Source of the DNA: Clostridiales bacterium
GTDB lineage: Bacteria > Bacillota > Clostridia > Lachnospirales > WQUN01
Length of the DNA stretch: 13,053 nt
Direction: 5' to 3'
Assembly: GCA_031269415.1 (NCBI GenBank)
Contig: JAISZF010000278.1
Coordinates: 1-13,053, forward strand
Under the pieces are notes generated by a model, which was not told the DNA's origin, did not search any database, and saw only the letters and a program-made list of their open reading frames with translations. Positions 6,355-13,053 of this stretch are shown here, piece by piece (the first letter of the stretch is position 1; every line of letters starts with the position of its first letter). The translations under genes and the position numbers were made by a program.

Positions 6355-8049
6355 ATGAAATCTATAACCCACAGCGGTATATTCAGACGTTTTATTATTC
6401 TTTTCTTCTGCGTGGCTATTCCGTTTTTATGCATTACACTTTTCTTAACCTGGCGCGCGGAATATTCAACGCGCAAAGACATGACTAACGCTATGGCGCA
6501 GAAAGCCGACTATTTTGTTCAAGGCTTTGAGGCGGAATACGAGCGTGTGGTCAGCCAGCAGCAAAGCCTTATACTTGACTATGATTTGATCAATCTCGCT
6601 TACCGCGGCTCGCGGATGAGCAGATTAACATGGACTATGTCCATAAACCGTTTGCAGGAAAAACTGAGGACGTTTAAGAATACGAACGAATATATGCGAG
6701 TTATGAGCATATACATGCCGTTTATGATGCGAGTGCTTTCATCGCCCGATGGCGGTCGGTATACCTATAACTCGTTGTTGGCCGCTGATCTTTCCAAACT
6801 GAAAACTATGCCGGCGCACAGCGGCGTTACCTATGTAATAGATGGCGAGCTTGCCGTGTATACAATAAACAAGAGCGGGGATGATGTTTATTATGTCATT
6901 GAGACCGTTCTGTCCGGAGAGAGGCTTATAAGCGCGTTTAAGCACTTTGCCGGCGGCTCGGGATGTTTTTTGTATAACACGGACGGTATCATCTCACTGG
7001 CGGAAGACTCTGAAACCGCGCGTAAATTATCCTCCGCTCTCTCCCGTTCGCCCGGCGAGGAATCCGCGGAAGTTGACGGCAAGAGATATATGACGGTAAA
7101 AAGGCAGCTTAGCGTGGCGGATCTGACATTTGTAAGTATGTATGACGAAAGCGCTGTTACCGCTCCCACCCAGCTTTACCGATTCTGGCTGTGGGTTGTT
7201 ATTGTCCTGTTCTTCTGCCTTACTTGTTTTTACGCGTTTATGACTCATAAATACATGAACCAGCCGGTGCTTGTGCTTTTAGAGCATTTTAAACGCTTGG
7301 AAGGCGGCGATATGGACTCCCGCATCACCGGAACGCAGCATGATGAATTCGGCGTTTTATTCGAGCGGTTTAACCAAATGGTGAATAGACTCAATTCTGT
7401 TATTTTACAGTCATATAAGCAGACTATCTATTTGCAGCGGGCGGAATTAAAACAGCTTCAAGCGCAAATAAACCCACATTTCCTGTATAACACGTATTTT
7501 CTGCTGCATCGGTTGATAAAAAATGACGATCCTCTCGCGGCCGCGTTTTCTAAATTCTTGGGTGAGTATTTCAGGTACATAACCAAAAGCTCGGAAGATA
7601 TGACATACCTTGAGAACGAGGACGCTCACGCGCGCAATTACGCCAATATACAGGCACTGCGTTTTGAAGGCCGCATCCGGGTCGAGTTTGACAGCCTACC
7701 GACGGAAATGTCGCGCGTACCTGTGCCCCAGCTTATCATGCAGCCAATTTTAGAGAACGCGTATCTTCACGGACTTGAAAATTTAGACCGCGATGGGCTT
7801 CTAAAGGTAAAATACAGTATGGATGAGAGAGCCTATCATATTTTTATCTTGAACAATGGCGGCAATATCAACCCTGAAACGTTTTCCAAACTTGTCTCGG
7901 AACTATCCGGTACCTCCGATGTGAAGGAATGCGGCGGCTTGATCAATATCCATCGAAGACTGCGGTTAGCGTTTGGCACCGACAGTGGACTGAAGCTTTC
8001 AACGCAAGACGAATTTTTCGTTGTGGAGATGATAATCAATAAACCATGA
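6355..8049 (+). CDS. Sensor histidine kinase, YesM-like (LytS/His_kinase family)
   Basis: Membrane kinase of 564 residues that should phosphorylate the regulator encoded next. TM1 is at about 12-32 (FRRFIILFFCVAIPFLCITL). An extracellular sensing region covers about 35-275, and TM2 is at about 277-296 (FWLWVVIVLFFCLTCFYAFM). A HAMP-type linker (about 297-350) follows. The phospho-acceptor box is LQAQINPHFLYN with His375, followed by the ATPase domain with N-box QPILENAYLHG (E467, N468) and a terminal GGLINIHRRL. The first glycine box reads LNNGGN where relatives usually have an Asp (DNG/DDG), a possible weakening of adenine binding. The ATG at 6355 is chosen because AGGGGGCG lies just upstream and the membrane segment starts soon after; an in-frame GTG at 6313 lies only about nine bases after the predicted transcript start. 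It is divergent from the uptake operon, its likely target. Confidence 0.93.
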   Translation: MKSITHSGIFRRFIILFFCVAIPFLCITLFLTWRAEYSTRKDMTNAMAQKADYFVQGFEAEYERVVSQQQSLILDYDLINLAYRGSRMSRLTWTMSINRLQEKLRTFKNTNEYMRVMSIYMPFMMRVLSSPDGGRYTYNSLLAADLSKLKTMPAHSGVTYVIDGELAVYTINKSGDDVYYVIETVLSGERLISAFKHFAGGSGCFLYNTDGIISLAEDSETARKLSSALSRSPGEESAEVDGKRYMTVKRQLSVADLTFVSMYDESAVTAPTQLYRFWLWVVIVLFFCLTCFYAFMTHKYMNQPVLVLLEHFKRLEGGDMDSRITGTQHDEFGVLFERFNQMVNRLNSVILQSYKQTIYLQRAELKQLQAQINPHFLYNTYFLLHRLIKNDDPLAAAFSKFLGEYFRYITKSSEDMTYLENEDAHARNYANIQALRFEGRIRVEFDSLPTEMSRVPVPQLIMQPILENAYLHGLENLDRDGLLKVKYSMDERAYHIFILNNGGNINPETFSKLVSELSGTSDVKECGGLINIHRRLRLAFGTDSGLKLSTQDEFFVVEMIINKP

Positions 8050-9650
8050 GAAAACTGCTGATAGTAGATGACGAACGGCATGTCGTCAATTGGCTCTATG
8101 AGCTTCTCTCCTTGGAAACAAACCTTGAGCTGGTACTCTATAAAGCGTATTCGGCTCAAGATGCCTTGAGGATTTTAGCGGAAACAAAAATAGATATTGT
8201 TTTGTCCGATATAAAAATGCCGGGCATGACCGGTTTGGAACTTATGGAACATATATACAAGCGATGGCCGTTTTGCAGGGTTATAATACTCACGGGCTAT
8301 CCCAATTTTGAATCTATATACCATTCGGAGCGCAATTATCCGGAAGCCATATTTCTCATGAAAACCGAAGACGACGATGTGATTATCAACGCGGTCAAAC
8401 AGCAGCTCGACAAAATCGACTCTGAAATAAGAACATTGCGGCTTAAAGATGAATATGAAACCAAAAGCCTCATTGCCGCGCGGAACTTATTTCTTAAAAA
8501 CCTGTCTGACGGCATAATCCCGACCGTGCCTCAATCACTGATGGATGAACTTAAATTAAACATGGACGTTTCACATCCGTTTATGCTGGCCGCCGGGAAG
8601 CTGACACATACCGAAGGCAAAACGAGTTATACGCGATTGTTCGAGATACAGTCCGTTGTACGCAAGTATGTATCTCATTTGTATAACTGCGCGCAGTGGA
8701 CTGACAATGGCGAGATATTTTATTGGCTGATGCAGCCGGTAAGCGCTTTACCGACACAGACAAACACCCGTGATTTATTCGAGGACGTCCAGTCGGCGTT
8801 TGATGAACTCATGGGGTTCGAGTCATCGTTTGTACTCAGCGGCATGTTCGCGCTGTCGGAGCTCCCCCTGAAGGCCGCGCAAATCTCAAGCCAGTTGCAA
8901 TACAATGCGAGTACCGGGGTTACTGCGGTACTGATGGAACACAATAAGACCGTTGAAGAAGAAATAGCGCCGTTGAATCTGCAAATGTTGGAATTGCTGG
9001 AAACCAATCTGTTTTTAGGCAAGCGCGAACTATTCATAAACACTATTCAAGCCGTGGCGGAGCCGATGAATCATATAAAAAGCATGCATCACGCCGGAGC
9101 GCTCGAAATTTATACGTCCATATCATTGATACTGCAGAGACACATGAACCGTATACACGCTAGGGAGCAGCTCGCGTTCAGAACAAGCCACTATAAACTG
9201 ACGCGCCCCGATCTGTTCCCGAGTTGGCGGGAAGCGACCGCGTTCCTGACAAATACGGCTCTTTTGCTGTTTGATATACGCAATGACCGCAAGGAAGGCT
9301 ATCAATTGCAAATAGTCGGCAGTATTAAGCAGTTTATACACAATAACCTGAATTCCGGCCTGTCGCTGGTAACAATAGCTGATAAAATGAACTACAACCC
9401 CTCCTATATATCCCGCATGTTTAAACGTATAGAGGGAATGAATCTATCGGATTTCATCAACGCTGCAAGGATGGCTGAAGCTAAAAAGCTTCTGCTTAAA
9501 GGCGGACTCAGCATGAATGAGATTTCCGCCGCCGTTGGGTATGACAGCCCACAGTATTTCGCTACGGTGTTCCGAAAATTGACCGGCTTGACGCCGCATC
9601 AATTCCAATTGGAAAATTTAATAAAAGATACCTTAAATGCCCCTCGTTAG
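8046..9650 (+). CDS. Response regulator with AraC-type DNA-binding domain, YesN-like
   Basis: Cytoplasmic transcription regulator of 534 residues. The receiver domain (1-125) has acidic D8/D9, phospho-acceptor D55 in VLSDIKMPG, T83 in ILTGY and K106. K106 is in FLMKTEDD, where the usual following Pro is absent. A long middle region of about 300 residues is typical of YesN-like proteins but not sharply recognisable. The C-terminal double helix-turn-helix (about 424-521) includes LVTIADKMNYNPSYISRMFK and MNEISAAVGYDSPQYFATVF, ending RKLTGLTPHQF, a clear AraC signature. Its ATG overlaps the kinase stop by four bases (ATGA) and no good ribosome binding site is seen, so translation is probably coupled to the kinase. 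It likely activates the divergent GH5-transporter operon and perhaps the promoter before 9832. Confidence 0.94.
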   Translation: MRKLLIVDDERHVVNWLYELLSLETNLELVLYKAYSAQDALRILAETKIDIVLSDIKMPGMTGLELMEHIYKRWPFCRVIILTGYPNFESIYHSERNYPEAIFLMKTEDDDVIINAVKQQLDKIDSEIRTLRLKDEYETKSLIAARNLFLKNLSDGIIPTVPQSLMDELKLNMDVSHPFMLAAGKLTHTEGKTSYTRLFEIQSVVRKYVSHLYNCAQWTDNGEIFYWLMQPVSALPTQTNTRDLFEDVQSAFDELMGFESSFVLSGMFALSELPLKAAQISSQLQYNASTGVTAVLMEHNKTVEEEIAPLNLQMLELLETNLFLGKRELFINTIQAVAEPMNHIKSMHHAGALEIYTSISLILQRHMNRIHAREQLAFRTSHYKLTRPDLFPSWREATAFLTNTALLLFDIRNDRKEGYQLQIVGSIKQFIHNNLNSGLSLVTIADKMNYNPSYISRMFKRIEGMNLSDFINAARMAEAKKLLLKGGLSMNEISAAVGYDSPQYFATVFRKLTGLTPHQFQLENLIKDTLNAPR

Positions 9651-9665
9651 AACGGGTCGTTTTTT
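9643..9665 (+). terminator. Weak intrinsic terminator of the two-component operon
   Basis: CTCGT (9643-9647) and ACGGG (9652-9656) can pair, with one G-T pair, around a TAGA loop containing the last bases of the regulator stop codon. TCG and a run of six T follow. The stem is short, so read-through into the next operon is possible. Confidence 0.45.
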
Positions 9666-9772
9666 ATTTATTAAGTATAGAATACAAATGTCTTAATTTG
9701 AAGTATAAATTATTGACATTTGTTCAGCATGATTACCTAGTCGCCATATCTAACAATAGTAAAAAAATTTAT

Positions 9773-9802
9773 CTGTTCAATGAAACAGAAAAAAACTATA
9801 CT
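9773..9802 (+). promoter_or_regulatory. Candidate activator-dependent promoter with inverted repeat
   Basis: TATACT at 9797-9802 is a good -10 box, 30 bases before the ATG at 9832. Seventeen bases upstream the -35 position reads only TGTTCA, a poor match. Overlapping it is an inverted repeat, CTGTT (9773-9777) and AACAG (9784-9788), spaced by six bases, which could be an operator. A perfect TTGACA at 9713-9718 has no matching -10 at normal spacing. The rest of 9651-9831 is AT-rich, with no gene seen. Confidence 0.35.
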
Positions 9803-9831
9803 GATTTTAGTAAATCAAAAGGAGGGTTAAA

Positions 9832-10887
9832 ATGAGCAGGGTAAAAGTCGGCATCATAGGAACCGGAGGGCGATCGCTGCTGTACCTGAACGCGATACAG
9901 TCACTGCCGGAGCGGTTTGAGTTGAGTTTCATGCGTTTCCGTGATCAGGAAAAGGCTGACAGGTTTAAACAGCTGTACAATATCCCCGTTACAACCTCAA
10001 TGGATGAATTATACAGTTCCAAGCCGGATTTTATTGTGGCGGTCAATAACCGGCCTGATGTGGGTAAGGTTGTTATAGACGCGATAAACAGCGGGTTTCC
10101 GGTACTTGCCGAAACGCCGCCCGCCGAGAGTTTTGAAGAGGTTGATCAAATCTGGAATTTAACACAAAGTACGGGACAAAAGCTGTTGGTCGCGGAAAAC
10201 TATTTCGCGGAACCGGGATACGCCGCCAAAATTGAGGCGGTTCGCAGGGGGTATATCGGTGACGCGCATTCCGTGAGCGTATCCAACACGCACCAATACC
10301 ACGCGATAAGCGTAATACGCCTGCTGTTGAACACGGGTTTTGAGCAAGTGAGGATGATCGGCAAAGAATATATGTGGCCGCTTACGTCCACTCAAGACAA
10401 AAACGGTAATCCGGATTTCAGCGGCGCCGCGGGGCCAACCGGCCGTTCGCATGTGATCATGGAATTTGAGAGCGGCAAGGCGGGTTTTTATGATTTCGCC
10501 ACCGCGCAGTATTGGTCTGTGATCCGCTCACGCTATATGTTGGTTCAAGGCAGCCGCGGTGAGATAAAAGACGATGAGATATGGTTCATGGACAGACTCA
10601 ACCGTCCCATGCAATCCTCTTTTGTAAACAATATGTCCGGCGGCGAGCTGTTATATATTACGCTGGGCGATAAGATTTTATTTGAAAATCCATATATCGG
10701 AACACATGTAAAATCCATAGGCGTGGCGACTATGCTTGTCAGTATGAAAGAATACTTGGAAACAGGTAAAGCGCGCTATTCTTTCGCCGATGGAATGCAA
10801 GACACATACCTGACCCAAGTGCTGAAAAAGGCTGAACAGAACCCCTATTGCGCTGTATCGTCGGAAACGCGCCCGTGGCAAAAATAA
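9832..10887 (+). CDS. Gfo/Idh/MocA-family oxidoreductase lacking the EKP lysine
   Basis: Cytoplasmic dinucleotide-binding protein of 351 residues. The N-terminal Rossmann fold begins VKVGIIGTGGRS (glycines 10, 12, 13). Further family marks are DELYSSKPDFIVAVNN, SGFPVLAETPP at 90-97, and LLVAENYFAEPGYAAKIEAVRRGYIGD at 118-144 in register with the usual family pattern. In ordinary members the second of these carries an EKP motif whose Lys is catalytic; here it is E94-T95-P96. The later His that usually follows a DxxxH pattern may be H157 in HQYHAIS. The acid or basic residue that usually binds the cofactor ribose after strand two is also unclear (FMRFRDQE). It may have changed chemistry, bind the cofactor without classic dehydrogenation, or be regulatory. 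Start supported by AAAAGGAGGG seven bases upstream. The sugar-uptake context suggests a carbohydrate ligand. Confidence 0.87.
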   Translation: MSRVKVGIIGTGGRSLLYLNAIQSLPERFELSFMRFRDQEKADRFKQLYNIPVTTSMDELYSSKPDFIVAVNNRPDVGKVVIDAINSGFPVLAETPPAESFEEVDQIWNLTQSTGQKLLVAENYFAEPGYAAKIEAVRRGYIGDAHSVSVSNTHQYHAISVIRLLLNTGFEQVRMIGKEYMWPLTSTQDKNGNPDFSGAAGPTGRSHVIMEFESGKAGFYDFATAQYWSVIRSRYMLVQGSRGEIKDDEIWFMDRLNRPMQSSFVNNMSGGELLYITLGDKILFENPYIGTHVKSIGVATMLVSMKEYLETGKARYSFADGMQDTYLTQVLKKAEQNPYCAVSSETRPWQK

Positions 10888-10888
10888 A

Positions 10889-12832
10889 GTGGAAATAATA
10901 AATTTATGTATATTAGCCCATGTAGACGCCGGCAAGACCACCACCGCGGAGCAAATGCTGTATGCCTGCGGCGCTATCAGCCAAACCGGTTCAGTAGACC
11001 AAGGCAGCGCTCAGACGGACTGGCTGCCTGTGGAACGTCAGCGCGGAATTTCCGTGCAAAGCGCTTCCGTAATTATGCGTTATCAAGATGTGGACATTCA
11101 ACTTATAGACACACCGGGGCACACCGACTTCATAGGGGAGGTGGAACGCGCGCTGTCCGCGGTGGACTGCGCCGTTCTGCTGGTATCCGCTTTAGAGGGG
11201 ATACAGTCGCAGACAGAGATCTTCTGGAAAGCGCTGAGAGAGAATCATATACCTACTATTATATTCGTCAATAAAATAGATCGCGCGGGCTGTGATCTGA
11301 AGAAAATAAAAGCGACACTTGATTCTCAATTCGGAGGATTGCTGCCATTAAACGCCGCCACAAACGCCGGCGGGAAGAATTGCGCCGTATCCGACGTTCT
11401 ATTTTCGGATGATGAAGTCTTTATATTAAGCGAGCATGACCATCACATTGCGGAGGCTTTCTTAGCGGGGCAGGCTCTCCCGCGAAATGAGCTTACGCGA
11501 GCTGCGGTTCAGTTGACCGCCCAGTGCCTGACATTCCCGCTGATTTACGGGGCGGCGAATATGTCTGTGGGTATTAAGCACTTGTTGGACGCGATTGTGA
11601 CATATCTTCCTAGGACTAAAATATCTCCGGAAGGCGCGCCTTCTGGTCTTATATATAAAATTACGCATGACGCCTCCGGCAAGACAGCCCATGTACGCAT
11701 GTTTCAGGGCAGTCTCCGCAACAGAGAACAAATAGAATTGCCGCGTAAGGATAAAGAAGTTTCCCAGAAAATAACAAGGATCCGTAAAGTAATCGGTCAG
11801 CGGTATGAAGACACGGGGTTGGTACGAGGAGGTGAGATTGCCGCGTTATCCGGCCTGACTGAGGCAAAGATAGGAGATTATATCGGAGCGGCTGTAAGGG
11901 AAAAACATTTTAGTCTGGCGGAACCGTTGTATGCTTTGCAGGTAAAACTTGACGGAAAATCAGCCGCTTTGCCTTTAACGGAACTTGTCCGGGCGGTGTC
12001 TGCATTAACAGACGAAGATCCGTTGCTTGACTGTTTATGGAACAATGAGGAACGTGAACTGATCATCAAGATAATGGGTAAGGTTCAAACGGAAATCTTA
12101 TCATATCTACTGAAAGAGCGGTATGACCTGGATGTGGCGTTCGGCAGCCCCACGGTTATTTATAAAGAAACGCCCATGAAACCGGGTGTGGGGTTTGAGG
12201 CGTATACCATGCCAAAGCCATGCTGGGCGATAGTGGAATTGGAAATTTCACCGCTGCCGCGCGGCAGCGGTCTGAAATTCGAATCGATTGTAAAGGCGGA
12301 GGAACTGCTGCCGCGTTATCAGCGGCATATTGAAACCAGCCTTGCCGACAGCCTTAAACAGGGACTTTATAATTGGGAGACAACCGATTTACAGGTACGG
12401 CTAATCGGAGGTTCCCATCATGTCTATCACACGCACCCTATGGATTTCTTTCTGGCAACGCCCATCGCTGTAATGAAGGGTCTGCAAGACTGCGGTTCGC
12501 TGCTGCTGGAGCCGATGAACCTGGCGCGTATCAGCGCGGAGGAAGTATATCTCACGAAAGTTATTGGTTATGTATTGTCTATGGACGGCGAATTTGACAG
12601 CCCTGTTATCGCGAACGGCAAATTTGAAATGGAAGCTGTGCTGCCTGTTGCCGCTTCCATAGATTTCCCGTCTCAGTTGTCGTCGCTTACAGGCGGTAAA
12701 GCAGTCATGCGAACGCGCTTTCATGGATATCGCGAATGCTCGCCGGATTTTATTGTGCGGGCAAAACGTCGCGGCGTAAACCCGCTGGATCGGGCGAAGT
12801 GGATATTAGCCATGCGCAGCGCGCTGACGTGA
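10889..12832 (+). CDS. TetM/TetO-like ribosomal-protection-type GTPase (EF-G paralogue)
   Basis: Translation-factor GTPase of 647 residues, close to the length of Tet(M). GTPase motifs: AHVDAGKTT at 10-18, RGIS with Ser55 where Thr is usual, DTPGH at 74-78 and NKID at 128-131. Domains II to V follow, including LEISPLPRGSGLKF and LLLEPMN, with a C-terminus (AKRRGVNPLDRAKWIL) seen in clostridial TetM-like proteins. In Tet(M) the domain IV tip (around YSPVSTPADF) displaces tetracycline. The gapless equivalent here, about 510-519, reads HHVYHTHPMDF, so the drug-contacting residues are not kept. It may be a housekeeping or antibiotic-unrelated factor rather than a resistance gene. The start is GTG, one base after the oxidoreductase stop, with no clear ribosome binding site; alignment to Tet(M) from the first residue supports it. 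Translation is probably coupled to the upstream gene. Confidence 0.88.
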   Translation: MEIINLCILAHVDAGKTTTAEQMLYACGAISQTGSVDQGSAQTDWLPVERQRGISVQSASVIMRYQDVDIQLIDTPGHTDFIGEVERALSAVDCAVLLVSALEGIQSQTEIFWKALRENHIPTIIFVNKIDRAGCDLKKIKATLDSQFGGLLPLNAATNAGGKNCAVSDVLFSDDEVFILSEHDHHIAEAFLAGQALPRNELTRAAVQLTAQCLTFPLIYGAANMSVGIKHLLDAIVTYLPRTKISPEGAPSGLIYKITHDASGKTAHVRMFQGSLRNREQIELPRKDKEVSQKITRIRKVIGQRYEDTGLVRGGEIAALSGLTEAKIGDYIGAAVREKHFSLAEPLYALQVKLDGKSAALPLTELVRAVSALTDEDPLLDCLWNNEERELIIKIMGKVQTEILSYLLKERYDLDVAFGSPTVIYKETPMKPGVGFEAYTMPKPCWAIVELEISPLPRGSGLKFESIVKAEELLPRYQRHIETSLADSLKQGLYNWETTDLQVRLIGGSHHVYHTHPMDFFLATPIAVMKGLQDCGSLLLEPMNLARISAEEVYLTKVIGYVLSMDGEFDSPVIANGKFEMEAVLPVAASIDFPSQLSSLTGGKAVMRTRFHGYRECSPDFIVRAKRRGVNPLDRAKWILAMRSALT

Positions 12833-12857
12833 TATGTTACATCTTCCGTCTAGGTTG

Positions 12858-13010
12858 TGAATTACGTTAAAACTGATAAATTTTATTAATAATTTCAACA
12901 TATTCTATATTGTTCAACGTAAATTATGTAATGGAGCAATTTATGAGACGTTTACGACAACAGGGCACAACCCTATGCCCTCTACCCCATTGCTATAGGC
13001 GTTTGGGGAT
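12858..13010 (-). ncRNA. Candidate TnpB omega-RNA / element right end
   Basis: Overlapping and following the tnpB 3' end are several hairpins: CCCCA/TGGGG (12985-12989 with 13004-13008), AGGGCA/TGCCCT with an eight-base loop (12962-12981), an AT-rich AACATAT/ATATTGTT hairpin (12897-12914), and an outer AATTACGTT/AACGTAAATT pair (12860-12868 with 12916-12925, one bulge). TnpB guide RNAs are known to derive from this position, overlapping the tnpB 3' end and running through the element's right end into flanking DNA that serves as guide. The exact right-end boundary cannot be set from this window, so the limits given are approximate. Confidence 0.45.
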
Positions 13011-13053
13011 ACTTTTTTAATCATTTGAAAAGCCGCGTTGATGTCAGCGTTTA
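12941..13053 (-). CDS. tnpB: TnpB RNA-guided nuclease, C-terminal end (partial)
   Basis: The minus strand, open to the window edge, encodes NADINAAFQMIKKVSPNAY then SNGVEGIGLCPVVVNVS and a TAA stop. This matches the C-terminal tail of IS200/IS605-type TnpB proteins, where NADxN carries the last RuvC catalytic Asp and the tail reads (S/A)NGIEGxxxxPVVVNV. Only 36 residues are inside the window; the start, the zinc ribbon and the other catalytic residues lie beyond 13053. The gene converges with the TetM-like gene, their stops being about 110 bases apart. The Asp and intact tail suggest a functional end, but the rest of the gene cannot be judged. Confidence 0.8.
   Translation of the reverse strand, partial: NADINAAFQMIKKVSPNAYSNGVEGIGLCPVVVNVS

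Noticed and set aside
9713..9718. Perfect TTGACA box as the main promoter of the 9832 gene.
   Set aside because: No TATAAT-like box is found 16-18 bases downstream, and it lies well over 100 bases before the start codon.
10906..11274. Plus-strand frame of 122 codons inside the GTPase gene.
   Set aside because: It is Arg/His-rich with no recognisable motif and lies in an alternate frame over the P-loop and NKID region of a clear GTPase.
10889..12832. Calling the GTPase a tetracycline resistance determinant.
   Set aside because: Homology is clear but the tip loop residues known to act in Tet(M) are replaced, so the resistance claim is not supported by the sequence.
1..13053. CRISPR array, tRNA or rRNA genes, or a riboswitch.
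   Set aside because: No regularly spaced direct repeats, tRNA-like cloverleaf or ribosomal RNA sequence was seen on reading the window, and the leaders are too short or lack known riboswitch cores.

Overview
The window looks like chromosomal DNA from a Gram-positive Bacillota, most likely a Clostridia- or Paenibacillus-type carbohydrate degrader. The grounds are strong AGGAGG-type ribosome binding sites, an LplB/LplC/LplA-style oligosaccharide ABC importer beside a YesM/YesN-style two-component system, a lipoprotein-type substrate-binding protein, and a TetM-like ribosomal GTPase. No species can be named from the sequence alone.

Layout, left to right. (1) 1-660: a decayed phosphotransferase gene on the minus strand, with a stop, a frame change and a missing middle, followed by about 190 bases without a convincing gene. 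(2) 6252 down to 659, minus strand: a five-gene operon read in the order cytoplasmic GH5 glycosidase, lipoprotein solute-binding protein, two CUT1-type permeases, and an extended short-chain dehydrogenase/epimerase. A strong intercistronic hairpin lies after the binding-protein gene. No ATP-binding subunit is present, as is usual for this transporter class, which shares an MsmX-type ATPase encoded elsewhere. (3) 6253-6354: a compact divergent promoter region. (4) 6355-9650, plus strand: a membrane histidine kinase and an AraC-type response regulator overlapping by four bases, ending in a weak terminator. (5) 9651-9831: an intergenic region with a candidate activator-type promoter. (6) 9832-12832, plus strand: a Gfo/Idh/MocA-family protein without the usual catalytic lysine, followed after one base by a TetM/EF-G-like GTPase. 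(7) 12833-13053: the 3' end of a tnpB gene on the minus strand, cut by the window edge, with hairpins that fit the omega-RNA/right end of an IS200/IS605-type element.

How the genes probably work together: the kinase/regulator pair senses an external saccharide or cell-envelope signal and switches on the divergent uptake operon. The binding protein and permeases import an oligosaccharide, which the GH5 enzyme hydrolyses inside the cell. The epimerase/dehydrogenase, and perhaps the Gfo/Idh/MocA protein, process the resulting sugar. The TetM-like GTPase appears to be an unrelated translation factor cotranscribed with the oxidoreductase. The least ordinary items are the lysine-less oxidoreductase, the TetM-like GTPase with a changed domain IV tip, and the TnpB/omega-RNA end abutting that GTPase gene.
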